Positions 47,346-59,555 of a stretch of 64,000 nt of DNA are shown piece after piece. This DNA comes from Akebia trifoliata. Taxonomy: Eukaryota; Streptophyta; Magnoliopsida; Ranunculales; Lardizabalaceae. The notes beneath the pieces are model-generated. The model was not told where the DNA came from, searched no databases, and saw only the letters and a program-made list of their open reading frames with translations. The stretch's first letter is position 1. Every line of letters starts with the position of its first letter. Location: NCBI GenBank assembly GCA_017979445.1, contig CM030714.1, positions 46,143,220 through 46,207,219 of the forward strand, read 5' to 3'. A program made the translations under genes and the position numbers.

Positions 47346-47717
47346 GTAAACAGATGGGGATGCTTCCATTACTATGTTGGCTATGTTCCTTGCTAAAGGT
47401 AGTATTGGAATCTTTGCTGTATAATGAAAATAATAATAATAAAAATAACAATAATAATGCAGGATATGATCTATCTGCCATACCAAAGGGTGAATAAGTG
47501 AGCGTGATATGAAAGAAGAGTCATGATGAACATTGTTGTTAAACTCCCCGAATTTTGGGTTTTATTCGGTGAGATACGCAGATTTAAAGGTTGAACGATT
47601 TTATCGACGAGCAAATTATTAAATCGCCAATCAAATAAGTGACTCACAGGTTAATTGAATAAGACAGCTTTCACAAGTTACATTTTTTGCACCTGAGAAA
47701 TTAAAGAAAATTATTTA

Positions 47718-47802
47718 GGATAATGCTGAAGTAACATTGTGGTTGTGGGAGACATTTCTAATGGTTAATGTCTCCCACAGTGGTACTCCAGCACGACTCA
47801 AT
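47718..47802. mobile_element. short MITE-like inverted repeat (B copy of 38711-38790)
   Basis: GTTGTGGGAGACATT and its inverse AATGTCTCCCACAG surround a short loop, with family ends GATAATGCTGAAGTAACATT and TACTCCAGCACGACTC. Confidence 0.55.
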
Positions 47803-47894
47803 TATTTGATGACCCTTATCAATTCTAAATGCATAAGTGCAGCGTCAGTTTTGATTGGTATCTTAAAACTCTGAAAAAAATATCTTTATGTTTT

Positions 47895-47985
47895 TTTGGC
47901 TAATTGAGTGTCCGGGCCAATTTGCGCCCACCACGACTAATCTCGGGGAGGACTACCATAGCAACCCACCACCATGGTCCCCCAA
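47895..47985 (+). mobile_element. Au-SINE-like fragment, second copy
   Basis: GAGTGTCCGGGCCAATTTGC and GCCCACCACGACTAATCTCG match the core of the fragment at 16676. Absent at the equivalent place in copy A (38895), so it arrived after the duplication or was lost there. Confidence 0.5.
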
Positions 47986-48039
47986 TTCATCCTTAAAACT
48001 TCTAAATAAAAAATTACTATATGTTATATTTTTTTAAGG

Positions 48040-48215
48040 ATAATGCTGAAGAACCATTAAAATGTACATGAATTGTACATTCTGATGTCATATCATAGTG
48101 CACACATAATCATAAATGAATTTCATCGAGATACGAGTGAAAAGCATCTATGGTAATGTGTGCCTCACCACATCAAAATGTTAGAATCAATGTACATTTC
48201 AATGTTACTCCAGCA
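48040..48215. mobile_element. MITE (B copy of 39172-39355)
   Basis: GATAATGCTGAAGAACCATT to TTACTCCAGCAAGACTCAT with inner inverted arms AAAATGTACATG and CAATGTACATTTC. Confidence 0.6.
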
Positions 48216-48589
48216 AGACTCATTTTTTAATTTGTAGTCTATATGAAAAATGCACTTAATTTAAAATATACTGAAAAATGTTATTTATATAAATCTCCCA
48301 GATTTTCCCAAATTTCTTACAAAATACTTTCGAATTTATATGAATTAACTGAGCTAACCCCTCACCAAATAATAACCAAACCCAAATTCTGTTACTATGG
48401 TGATTAATGCACATAGTTTTTGGTACATTGCAAGGGCACATAACACAACAAAAATAGTATCTTTTAGCGACTCATTTTCAGCGGCGGCCAAAATAGGGGC
48501 CACTATAGAACACAACCTCGGCACCATAAACCGAAATTTCACAAAAAAAATTTCTTTCTCCTGTATTAACAGATTTTGTGAAAATCACT

Positions 48590-48590
<1 letters not shown>

Positions 48591-48639
<49 letters not shown>

Positions 48640-48690
48640 CAAGTTCATCATAGCTCCTCTACATCTAGGGTTTCGATTTCCATTCTAATA

Positions 48691-48726
<36 letters not shown>

Positions 48727-48960
48727 GTTCTTCTTCACATTTTCTACAGTTTTGAGAATCAAAATCACAAATTTCGTAGTTCTTTAAGGTTTTGAGAATC
48801 CAAATCACTGTCTCTCTCTCTCTCTCTCTGCATCAAGTTCCTCTTCACATTTTTTGGAGTTTTGAGAATTGAAATCTCCTCTTCACGTCTCCTTTTCACA
48901 TTCTCAGAAGTTTTGAGAATCGAAATCGCAGATTTCGTAGCTCTTTGAGGTTTAGAAAAT
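48591..48960 (+). repeat. CT tracts and leader-like repeats in the CACTA element
   Basis: Three (CT)n tracts (48591-48635, 48695-48721, 48810-48829). Between and after them a block with CAAGTTCTTCTTCACATTTT and GTTTTGAGAATCRAAATC is repeated three times to 48960. It looks like the 5' leader of the element's own gene. An ATGAG|GTATGATT start-plus-donor lies at 48973, but I cannot connect it to the downstream exons. Confidence 0.5.
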
Positions 48961-50086
48961 CCAAATCACAGAATGAGGTATGATTCTTATAATAAGATTT
49001 CTTCTATTTCTTTCTCCCATCGAATTCGATAGATTTATGATCCAAATCGCAGAGTGAGCTACGTTTGCTATAGGACATTTGGGGGAGATTTTCAATAGAG
49101 GTTGCTTGAATTTGAGCTAAATTCCCTGGTTTTAGAGATCGAGATAAACAATATTACTCAATTAGTAGGTACAATCTTGAAACTTCAGATTCTGTGTAAT
49201 TGATTTGAGATGTGGTAGATTTGAGAGTTTTTTGTTTGTTTGATTAGTAGTTACTATGTCTTTGTTGTTGGCATCAATGCAATCATTTCCCATCAGTGCA
49301 GCTATTTAAAATCATGTTGCACATATTATAGTTCCTTTCTTATTCTTTATAGATTGCTCTAGTTTTTACCTCACCAAAATTGCGAGAAGTCTCTGTAGGA
49401 TTAAGTTTTAGTTTATAATTAATCAAAATATGATGAATTCTTGATCCATTCATATTTCATTTTTGATGAAACATTTGAATGGCTGAAGCCAAGGATATGG
49501 TGCAGAACTTCACAAAATATAGATCTCTACACCAATTGTGATTAATAGTACCATTAATGTATCCTCTTTTATGCTGCCATCCTTTTTCCATATAATATCA
49601 TTGCTTTCTTGAATGATGACTTACAAGAAACTTGGATTTTTCCACTTGAGGAGATATTGGCATGCATGAATTATGTTTTAAAAGTGTTAATTACTAGATG
49701 AAATAGGACACATAATGGACCAAGCATGTACAGTTAAAATAGTGTGGTGTTTGACATGAGTTTGGCATCCCTTTTGAGGTTCTTTTTTGATAGATATAAA
49801 ATCTGTTAATCAGATTAAAGGAAATAAAGGAGGTTGTATGGATATGCCTTAAGAAAAGCAAAAGCACAGAACAATACAAAAGTGTTGAAAGAAGAGTTGC
49901 TTTATTAAGTGAGTTGATCTTGGACTTCATTTATTTGGGATGTGTGAAGCTCTTCAAGTACCCATTCATAACCGGAATTGTGGTTATTGGGTTATTCTCT
50001 CTAAAAGAAATTATGTTGTATATATGTTTGCATTCTTAAAAGATTTTTTTAAATGGGATTGCAATTAATCTTCATTTCTTTTAAAG

Positions 50087-50510
50087 ACTTTTGAGTTTAT
50101 TACCAGAAGACTCTCAAGATATTACAGGTCGAAATGATGTATTATCTCAGGTCTTGGGTCCTGATAGACATGGTCGTGTTCGTGGTGTCGGCCTGCGACT
50201 GACTCCTAGCAAATTATTTGCATCATATTCTGAAAATTCCTCTAGCGATTCTGCTGAGGTACATAGGTTGAAGAAGAAACTAGAGTCTTTGGAGCAACAA
50301 CAGATTGTGAGAGATGCTGAGGTGGAGAGACTCAAGGAATTGATCATTACTCTAATGAGAAAGGTAAATTCTCACCGATAATAGAATATGTTGTGTTTTA
50401 AATATTTTATTAATAAATATTTATTTATTGATATGACTAATTTGACTAATGTATATGAATTGTAGGTTGATGAGCAGTACAATCAACCCGACAATGATCA
50501 GTGTCCATAA
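50087..50510 (+). CDS. Transposase_24-like C-terminal exons within the CACTA element (partial)
   Basis: Exon 50087-50363 has an acceptor CTTTTAAAG before it and donor AAG|GTAAAT after it. Exon 50466-50510 has acceptor TTGTAG and ends in TAA (VDEQYNQPDNDQCP). The first encodes DVLSQVLGPDRHGRVRGVG, which resembles the signature of plant Transposase_24 proteins carried by CACTA elements. A charged coiled-coil-like stretch (VHRLKKKLESLEQQQ) follows. The apparent start of the open frame is a TTG, so the true N-terminal exons lie upstream and are not recognised, or were lost when the element shrank. Expressed status is unknown. Confidence 0.6.
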
Positions 50511-51465
50511 CAACAACCATGATAGATAGTTTTTATTTTTTGAATGATAAACATGGATTTATAAGCATCAAACATGGATTTATAAACATTGATTCTTAAT
50601 TCAATCGATTTATTATTTTGTTATATTTGTCTCTTAACTAATTTGATTTACTAAGTAATTGTGTTTAATTGACAAGTTGTATAAAAATAGGTATTTAATT
50701 ACAAATAATTTTAAAATAAAAGAAATTAAAAAATATATATATATATATATATATATATCTTATTAGCGGTGGCCATTACCGCCATAAGCATTCAAAATTG
50801 TATTTATAACTATGGTAAAGAACTAATTAGCGGCGGTTTTTAATCTCACTCATATTATAGCGATAGTAATACACTATTAGTGGCGGTTTTTGACCGTCAC
50901 TATAGGGCTCACTCATATCTATAGTGACAGTAATAATAGATTAGCGGCGGTTTTTAACCGCCACTATAGGGCTCCATATGGCCTTTAGCTACACCACCAA
51001 TAGTGGCACTACACGTGGCCATCACTATTAATAATAGTGGCGATTTTTTGGTATTTGCGGCGGTTTTTTACCCCCGCTAAAAAACTAAAATTTTGTAGTG
51101 TAACCATAGATCTTTTTCTTTGGGATACACAAAAAAAAGATCCATCGTTCTATACCTTTTCCACGTTAGGCATGTACCAAAAGCCGCGTGCATTCATCCT
51201 TATTCATAAAAGCAATGGTGTCTTGGTGATAGGGAAGCAGGTGCCATTGTACAGTGGGGTATTAGATTCATCGCTTAGTATTAGGAGCAAATTAAGACAA
51301 GCAAAATAAGACAAATTATGACTGTGAATCCGTGAAATTTCAATGAAACACTCTTTGTTACGAAAGCAGATCCTCTGTAGTACACTTTTAAAGGATGAGA
51401 GAGAAGTATTTAAAAAAAAAAATTAACATCTCAGTCTCTCGTTTATTATTATTATTATTATTATT

Positions 51466-51471
<6 letters not shown>

Positions 51472-51504
<33 letters not shown>
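51472..51504. repeat. short TA-rich microsatellite
   Basis: TACATACATATATATA... in copy B, next to an (ATT)n run (51444-51467). Copy A has neither (39915-39975), showing microsatellite growth after duplication. Confidence 0.8.
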
Positions 51505-51506
<2 letters not shown>

Positions 51507-52849
51507 GATCCATGTTTCAAAAATGAATGGCTATTGAACTTCCCATACTTTTTGCGTGAGATTTAATTTTATCGCTGATGCATCACTATTTCAACCGTTG
51601 AACATATGCTACGGGGTATTTACAGAGGATCCGCTTCTGTTCATTACAAGAACGTGGCATTTTCTGTTTATTTCATGCCCTACGTTTCTGCCAAAATTTT
51701 AAATACCTTAGGAAAGTTGGTGAAACCCAAGTTATGCTTGTTCGTCAAGAAGGGTAATAGCTCGGGCAAGCAATTCAATCTCAATTGTGATTACGATTGA
51801 TAATTATTGTGTTAATTTTACATATTTTTAGTGAGGAGTTTTGAATAATTTAAAGTATACAACATTGGGATTATTTTAGCCATCTTTGAAGAAATTTTAG
51901 GGCATTTAGATAATAAAATACATGTTGGGATGTATTTAATGCATCTTAATTTTGTATTAGCACCCCAATAAGGCTATTTTTGCAAAATAGTATTTCAATT
52001 CCTTTCCTTGGAAAAAAATTTTGCTCACAGAAATCTAGGATCCACCAATCACATGTACCCACGTGCATTGAATGGCATTCCTAATTCACAAAAATACTCT
52101 CATTAGTTACAAAACTTCCCTTGTATGCTTGATGTGGCAAGCATTGAGGAGTTTGTGAGCACTGTGAGCAAAACATCACTTCCCTTATTGGTCACCCACA
52201 AGGATTTATCCCTGTTTACATGATATTTGTGGTTTGTGGGATATTGTAAGTACCTAGGAGATTCGGGCGAGATATGATGCTTTAAGAGGCCATTGCCTCA
52301 CCTCTGCTAGTCGGGCCTATGGGTTTAGAATCCCCCGTCATTCAAAAAAAAAAGGTTTTAGGGGACGTGTGCTATGCTTATGTTGCTACAATAAATAATC
52401 AAACATGTGGGATTAGGGAGATTCTATTAGCACACCAATTTTTACTTATGACATAATAATCTGTTTGAAATTATACTCATGCCAATTGTCCTATACACAT
52501 AGATTGGTGTGCTATAAGTAAAAGTTGGCATGTTGATAGAAACTCCCATTTTGTTATTGCCCAACATTTTCGCATAAATACCTCAAGATTTGTGTTGATG
52601 CAATTCTCTTTCCCTTCATACAATTCCGTGGGATAAATGTTAAAGAATCTCTATATGTCTGCTTAAGTTAAGTTAAAGAATGAAATGCAAAGTCTCAACA
52701 AATCGTCCATTTGGCCTATATATAGAACTACTTTTCTTGCACCATAATTTAGTAGTTTTCTTGGATTTTTTATGTAATTTATGCCATCTAATCCTTTTTT
52801 CTTTTATTGTTCCTCAGAAGCAAAGCGGGAAGATGGAATTCTTGTGTCT

Positions 52850-52855
<6 letters not shown>

Positions 52856-52912
<57 letters not shown>
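52856..52912. repeat. (TA)n microsatellite, empty target of element E12
   Basis: About 28 TA units between GTGTCTCATTT and GTCATAAACACAATC. The same flanks in copy A surround the TA tract that holds E12. Confidence 0.95.
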
Positions 52913-52915
<3 letters not shown>

Positions 52916-53997
52916 ATAAACACAATCTAGGATGTTAGAGGGAGTTGTGAAAATCCAATGGTTGGGAGCACTCCTACTAACAAAGAAAAAAGAACTGCTT
53001 GAAACCACCAACATAAACTAATTCAATTCGTTGAAAATTAAAATCACCCACTCTCCCACATCTCTCTCTCTCTCTTCTCTAGGAAAAAAAAAATCTTGAA
53101 CAATAGAGAACACATAAAGGAAAAAAAATTCTTAATCATCCATAGTGATTGACTTTAAGGATGTAGTGTTGTGGGTAAGACTTCAACCTAGGATTTGGGC
53201 CTCAAATTGTTCTTCAAAAAGCTTCCTGATCTCTAAAGTTTCAAGTAAAGGTTTGTTGTATTTTTTCTATATTATTTTTTTTTTCGCTCTCATTTCAATT
53301 TTTCATTTGATTAGTGCACATTATATTTGTCTTTGTCATTCCAAGTTGGATTCTTAAAGCTTGAGGTAACATAGATCAAAACTCTTCACATTTTTTTTTC
53401 TTTTCATTTTAGCGAACTAAAGTGACATTTTCATTCTATTAATTTGCACCACTTTAATCAAGTGTTGTGAGGAGTTTTTCGATACACATTCTATTAAATT
53501 TAATGCATAAATTTGAATTAGAAAAAGGTTATGTTAAATCAGACAATAAGAATAGTTGAAATGAATTTATCAGTTTGATTGAATGACTAAGGTATGGAGA
53601 AGACGATGTCCTTAAAATCAATTTCGCCTCCTTAGGATGACTTCTATACTCCAGTTGATCTTAGGCGATCTATTTCCAAGATTCAACAGTTACAAGTCTG
53701 TTAACCGTATAATAAAAAATAAGAGACTTTTGACTAATTCAATCGAATCAGTTGGTGTACGAGCAGTAAAAATGAGATGAACAAAAAAGAGAGAGAGATC
53801 AGAACAATGTTTCATTTGCAGTCTGTGCTTTTTGCATATAGACCTTTAGGGCACATTTCTCTTTAATAATAGTTAAAGTCCAATGGTTCAATGAATTAAA
53901 GAGAGAGACGTTTGAGACCCTAATTGGCCCGTTTATGAATATTGGAGGATCAAAATGGTCAACAAAGATTAATTTAAACGGTTAGATAGATCAATTG

Positions 53998-54776
53998 TGA
54001 AATGTCCACGCGCACACGCGTGAGGCTTAAATTTGAGATTTGCACTTCCCTGCTCGTGCATTGAATGCATACAAGTGCACTAAGGATTTTCGACGAGTTG
54101 GCTATAAACACAATAGGATGTAGTCTCATGGTACCTTAGGCTTTCATGTGCGTGCGAGGCCCTGTCACTTTCTCACTCACACTCAAATAAGTAGGAGAGT
54201 GAGAATATTTACAAATTGAACACAAATCTTATATTTATCCATTGTGGGACTAAATATTTAGAGAATTATCTCTACAACCCTTAAGAAAAAGAAAATCAAA
54301 GAATCTTTGACTTTTAAACTATCACAAATAAGAAAAATATTTTCTTAACTAAGATTTCACAAAAAATTGAAAAAACCCTATACCAACCACACTCAAGAGA
54401 AAAGCATGTCTTGAGTTCAAATCTTACCCCCAACAAAGTCCAATAAATAATATTAACTATGAATCCTACATCACATTCAATAACGCACTGATGGTCTCCT
54501 TCTACACACGGCGAGTCAAATTACTCTTCTATTTTGAAAAAAAAAAAAAAAAAATCCTATTTTTAAATCCCTTGGATTAATCCCAATTATTTTTATTTAT
54601 TTATTTTAAATTTCATAATAGATCTTTTAAAACTGAATTTTTAGATGATCTTATGTCTCAGGGTGTTAGAGGACAAACCTTTAAGAATTTTAAATATATA
54701 TTTTTTTCAAAAAAATGTTATTTTTCAAGGCCTTGGATTAAACCTCCCATTTTTTTTTTCCTTATTGCAATCTGAG

Positions 54777-54780
<4 letters not shown>
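53998..54780. other. intergenic, nothing recognised
   Basis: Begins beyond the right end of the duplication. CCATTGTGGGACTAAATA (about 54239) resembles wording common near plant retroelement relics. A-run at 54537-54554. No gene. Confidence 0.3.

Positions 54781-54847
<67 letters not shown>
54781..54847. repeat. (TA)n microsatellite
   Basis: About 33 TA units, followed by GGGGCTATGACATTGG. No hairpin element is present here. Confidence 0.95.
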
Positions 54848-54849
<2 letters not shown>

Positions 54850-54850
<1 letters not shown>

Positions 54851-57800
54851 GCTATGACATTGGATTGCCAACTTTGAAAAAAAAAAAAAAACCCCTCTAT
54901 TTTACAACACCTTGGATCAATGCAAAAAAAAAATTATGTTCAAAGTTAGTTTTTGAATTTGAGGTTTTTATGATCTTATGCCATATGATGTTAATAGAAA
55001 AAGATTTCATTAAAAGAATCGAAGAAAAGAAAATATAAAGCTAGAGTAAAGTAATCAATGAAGTCTAGAAGTCACACAGTAAATACTAATTAATTGACAT
55101 TTTCATCATTTAATTGATTTAGAATCAATTGACATAAATTGATTTGGATTTAAAAATGAACTCAATTTTCTGTCAAATATTAGATTAATAGATGATATAA
55201 TCACACAATACGTGCAAACTGAGTCAACTCATTTTGGTGTTTGTTCCAATTTAGATCCGCATTCAACAATCTTATATTAGCGAAACAATTCAATTAAATG
55301 ATTTTAGCAATTTGGTTCACATTATCTATTTTATCCAAATATTCAAGTTGTTAATAGATATGAAGTTTGTGCCATGTGGCATATCTTCAAAATTTTTGTA
55401 AAGTACCTCAAAGTAATTTTGTTTTCTCATTTTCTTTTACCTATTTATTAGTAGATGGGACCATCAACGGGCCCTTCCCCTCTAAACTAGCACGACCGAA
55501 AAGGGTTGGGGCATGTTCTCAAAGCTACTCAAATTTCTAACTCATTGAACTCAAGGTCTAACAATGCTTAGTCCAGCTTGTTACTGTATTTGTATATATA
55601 GTTATATGTATATTTTTACTGTTATAACGAGAGAAGGGGGAGTAGAAGTGGTTCGACCCCAAAATTGGGAATTTAACAAATGCCTTGACCTTTACATTTA
55701 AATTTAATACTACGAGTCATTTTTGTCAAAAATCAGTAATTAAAATTACAATTTCATATTCCTATAATTATGTTAGTTACTTTCTAAAAAATAACAAAAT
55801 ATCCTTTTTTTTTTTTTTTTTAATGTTATATTTTAAACTTCAAAATCTCCATATTTAGTATTTTAAATTATAAAAAAACCCTTATAATATATGTGTATTT
55901 GTACATGCCACCTATTAATTAATTCTATAATTAGACCAAAGTTTGTCAATGCTAGTATGAGCATCTTTTTTAGGATTTAGGGAGGTGAAAGAAGAAAAAT
56001 AATAAATTTGGAAGAGTATTATTGGAAAACAAAAAAAGTAAAAGCAATATATAGACAATCGTAGGGATTTTTTTAAAAAAAGAGTAGAAGAGAAGACAAT
56101 AAAATTCAGTATTCTTGAGAAGAGGAAGGAGAGAGAAGACAGATGAGAGATAATCATACTCAAGATACGTTATTTATTAGGTTTAAATCTTGAGATAAAG
56201 AGTGGAGTTCACCATTGTGCTTTATTATATATAAACTAGAGTTTGCCCATGCCAAAATAATAAATTTAAAAATGTATTATTGGAAAAAGTAAAAAAAGAA
56301 AAATTAATATAGAAAATAATAGGGGTCCTTTAGAAAATGGATAGAAGAGAAAAACCAATAATGTAGGAGGTATTTTTGAGAAGAGAGAAAGAAGACAATG
56401 GAGGGGCAAACATCCTCAAGAGACATTGCTTATGGGGTTGTGTGAACTCTGCTCCTTTATCTCAATCTTATATCAGATTTAAGGATTTTCTTAACGTAGC
56501 CCATAAGGGCATATATTAAAGTGCAATAAATATACTTTGAAAATTGGAATCGAATTGTATGTTTTTTTATTCTAAAACAATATTTTCAAGGTCATTTTCG
56601 GTACAAAATTCAATTCCCAATGTGTATTTACTTCACTTTTAATACGTTTACCCGACCCCAGATTTAAGGAAATAAAAAATAAATAAAAAATGAAAAAGTT
56701 ATTACTCTAATCAAGGGTTTGAAGTGGACGGTGAATAACTCTTAAATTTTAAAGATTGGACGTAACAGTCTCGATGATGTGGCACACCCCCAATCGTTGA
56801 TAGGGGCTAAAAGAGACGTAAGAAACTTGCTAAAGAGGATCTGCTCCTGATCTGGAGATCAGCTCAACTTTGACACCAACCCATAAGGGTCAGATTGGAC
56901 TTAGTCAACTTAATCTTGATAGGGAGGGATACAGGTCTAATAGAAGGTAAAACAAACCTCTTTAGTGTAAGAACTCAATCAAGCCCATTAACAGCTTTAT
57001 TAAGAGTATAATTGAAGCGTGTGAGAGGTTTTTTTATTTTTTTATTTTTTTATTTTTTATGGGCAAGAAAAGTGATTAGTAGTCAACATGAAAGTATGTT
57101 TCAGTGGGATTTAAATCTAAGACGTGGGTTTAACACTCCACATGCCTTTACCTACTTAGGTTGTAAGTTCGGTACCCAGTATGAACATTAATTCCTCGGG
57201 CCACCCACGAGGGTGCACACTCATTTACCTGATTCGTGTGATGCGTAGGCATTGCATGCCCTTGGACAAGATTGACCATGGTTTATAGACTGGGCAAAGC
57301 CCAGATACAGGCTCAGTCCACTGTCTGATACCCGGTTATCATAAAAAACTCAGCCAAGTCATTTTGACTCAGTTGGATTCTTTGACGACTGGACTTCAAA
57401 GCTAGATCAAATCAACTCTCCAAGTCAGCTCGAAATTGCAACAAGTTGGGCTGGAAACTTGACCGAGTCCACTTGTGAGTTTTCGAGTTGACATGGAGTT
57501 GAGTTTTCAAGTTTGATAAAAACTATGATAAAAACCATAGATACAAAGTTTGGATTCAGTAATTATTACATGGAGGCACAATTTGGTTTATTGGGATCAA
57601 TTTGGAAAATTTTCCTAAAAAAAGTGAGCCAAATTTTGGAGAATGTATAAAATAATTTTTTGGATTTTTTTACCAAAACCTATCATCCTCAACTTCTCTC
57701 TAAATCCTATCTTTTTCTTGACGTCTGAATGTTGGAAAAATTAAAATTTTGGAGGACAATGATCAAAAAGTTACCATATTCCACAATTAATTGAGGAATT

Positions 57801-57890
57801 CATCAATTCACTGATTTAATCAGCTAACCCCTATTTCGTAAAATTTTACGAATTTTTTGAAAAATTCCAAGAATTTGTGACTATGATAAT
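54850..57890. other. intergenic, nothing firm
   Basis: AT-rich. Two related purine-rich segments (55975-56170 and 56265-56420, sharing AATAATAAATTTRGAA and GAGAAGA-type blocks) look like an old local duplication. A block at 57110-57340 has a SINE/LTR flavour (TTGTAAGTTCGGTACCC) but no defined ends. No gene recognised. Confidence 0.35.
56497..56655. mobile_element. MITE, relative of 29879-30050
   Basis: ATTAAAGTGCAATAAATATAC pairs loosely with the inverse of TGTATTTACTTCACTTTTAAT; outer bases GTAGCCCATAAGG and ACCCGACCCC. More decayed than the 29.9-kb copy. Confidence 0.45.
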
Positions 57891-57894
57891 AACG

Positions 57895-58072
57895 GGAAAA
57901 AACTTTGAAGCGAGTAGCCTGCTTCAAAATTTTGAAGGAACCCTCTCTATTAGTTTACACATGGAATTTTCAAGGAGGTATTTTAAAATTTGCAGAAATG
58001 TAAGGGCATAAAATAAATTCAAAACACCACGTGTCTTGTAACGATGAGGGTTCCTTCAAATTTTCGAAATAA
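57895..58072. mobile_element. MITE-like element with GAAGGAACCC/GGGTTCCTTC arms
   Basis: AAAATTTTGAAGGAACCCTC (57931) and GAGGGTTCCTTCAAATTTTC (to 58067) are an inverted pair. The left half matches blocks near 36340 and 43400 in the tandem duplication. Confidence 0.55.
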
Positions 58073-58264
58073 CGACTGGATAACTAAAAAGTCAAATCTC
58101 AAATTCCTATATTTTTGGAAAAACGATTAAATAGAGAGTTATTTTAAGGTTCAAACAAAAAACGGTTTAGTTAATTATTTTGTGTTACACCTAATTATAT
58201 AATTGACTGCTCTCATCTAAAATTACAAATAAATATCCTGCTCTTTTCCTGGAATATGACGGTT

Positions 58265-58949
58265 ACTTTCAGTTATAAAACGGTCAAATATTGTTCAAAT
58301 CAAGTCTCCCTTCTTTCACCACTTCTCTTTACAAATCTATTATACAAAGATGATTTCTGACAGTTTCATTTGATGGGTTTTTGTAGAATTAATGAACTTT
58401 TCTGGTTGCCTTAGTTACCAAGACCACCTCTAAATCTACCTTACTTGCTTTTCACTCCATGTTTGTGATACCAAACTTGGTACTCTAATTTTTCTTAAAG
58501 GAAAGGATCTTCAAAACTTTTGTGGGTTTTACTTAAAAGATTTATGTTGGTATTTGTTCTTCATAAAATCTTTTATTTATTTATTTATTCCATCTGTGTC
58601 TTAACAGGCTTTCTACAACTTATGTTTTGTTTATCATACATTCTTTAAAATTCAAACTACTTGAACTTTGTATTTCAGAGAGACATCTTTGGATAATTGC
58701 ACGAAGCAGACTTTTTTCAATTGAATTATCTTAGGAAGCAAGAGTGAGATTGGCACCTTAGGTTCATTCCTGCAACTTTGATTCATGGTGCATGTTCTTC
58801 TTCCCACAATTCGTTACAAAGGTTGGTATTTTTTTTTGCAACTTTAATATTTATGTAGGAAAATCATAATTTCCTACATGAATGTTGGTTGGTTTTATTT
58901 GATTTGGGCTCTTCATCATTGATAAAGTAGTGAGTTATATGATAAAAAA
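58265..58949 (+). promoter_or_regulatory. candidate promoter and spliced leader of the RNase H-like gene
   Basis: TTATAAAACGG at 58274 is a good TATA-like site. A possible acceptor TATTTCAG|AGAG (58679) and a donor CAAAG|GTTGG (58819) suggest one or two leader introns before the ATG at 58950. An upstream ATG at 58785 (MVHVLLPTIRYK) could start a short alternative first exon. All of this is inferred from motifs. Confidence 0.3.
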
Positions 58950-59555
58950 ATGATTATTACTCTTTCAAAGATTTTAAGGTTACAAGGACAAATTAGGAAC
59001 CCAGTTGGCCTCAGAACTCGGAATGGACATGACGAAGTTTTTCGAGTTAAATGGGGAAAACCTGATTTTGGTTGTACAAAGCTAAATTTTGATGGGTCTT
59101 GTAAAGGAAAAACAGGAAGGTCAAGCATTGGAGGGTTGTTTAGGAATCATAAAGCAGAATTTTTACTTGGGTATGCAGAACCCATTGGAAAAACTAATAG
59201 TATCATTGCCGAATTAGCCGCTCTTCATCGTGGCCTCGAATTGGTGCTAGAGAATGGTTGGTACAATGTATGGGTTGAAGGAGATGCCATGACACTGTTA
59301 GAAATTATTCTCAAGGAGAAAAGGACGAAATGTGAGGAAGTTCAAAGGCTTGTAAGAGAAATAAATTTAATTACACCAAAATTGGAAAATTTCAAGTTGA
59401 CACACATTTATAGAGAGGGGAATAGAGCTGCTGATAAGTTAGCTAAAATGGGGCACGGATTGAAGAATCCTCAAATTTGGCTACAAGCTCCGTATGAAGT
59501 GGAACCCATTGTCCGTGATGATGCCGAGGGTAAGAGTGTCCCACGTAAAAGATGA
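58950..59555 (+). CDS. stand-alone RNase H-like (RVT_3) protein
   Basis: Uninterrupted 201-residue frame from ATG 58950. Residues about 42-170 form an RNase H domain of the RVT_3 type common in plants. The four expected acidic positions are Asp48 (KLNFDGS), Glu88 (IIAELAAL), Asp112 (VEGDAMTLL) and Asp162 (NRAADKLAKMG), so the active site looks complete. It would cleave RNA in RNA-DNA hybrids, if active. The domain is usually the C-terminal part of LINE polyproteins, but here no reverse transcriptase precedes it, the frame is intact, and a TATA-like site with leader introns may lie upstream. It may be a domesticated gene of the 'putative ribonuclease H protein' type found across plants, or a recent LINE fragment. 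The C-terminus past 171 is not recognised. Confidence 0.8.
   Translation: MIITLSKILRLQGQIRNPVGLRTRNGHDEVFRVKWGKPDFGCTKLNFDGSCKGKTGRSSIGGLFRNHKAEFLLGYAEPIGKTNSIIAELAALHRGLELVLENGWYNVWVEGDAMTLLEIILKEKRTKCEEVQRLVREINLITPKLENFKLTHIYREGNRAADKLAKMGHGLKNPQIWLQAPYEVEPIVRDDAEGKSVPRKR

Larger units (their letters stand above)
48444..51100 (+). mobile_element. CACTA transposon, internally reduced
   Basis: Left end CACAACAAAAATAGTATC, right end (inverse) CACTACAAAATTTTAGTTTT. The 3-bp target duplication TAA is exact (48441-48443 and 51101-51103). Subterminal repeats of the TAGCGGCGGTTTTTNACCGC type crowd the right end (50765-51070), with a GCGGCGGCC relative at 48480. Inside are a CT-rich leader-like region and a two-exon Transposase_24-like tail, but no TNP2-type transposase. 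Copy A carries the uninterrupted site near 39579. Confidence 0.92.
43246..53993 (+). repeat. segmental tandem duplication, copy B
   Basis: Collinear with copy A but about 4 kb longer. The extra length is accounted for by a solo LTR (46891-47345), a CACTA element (48444-51100), a MITE-like insert (43680-43855) and repeated blocks at 45.4-46.9 kb. It ends at GGTTAGATAGATCA, the same sequence that joins copy A to copy B. No gene outside the CACTA element. Confidence 0.85.
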
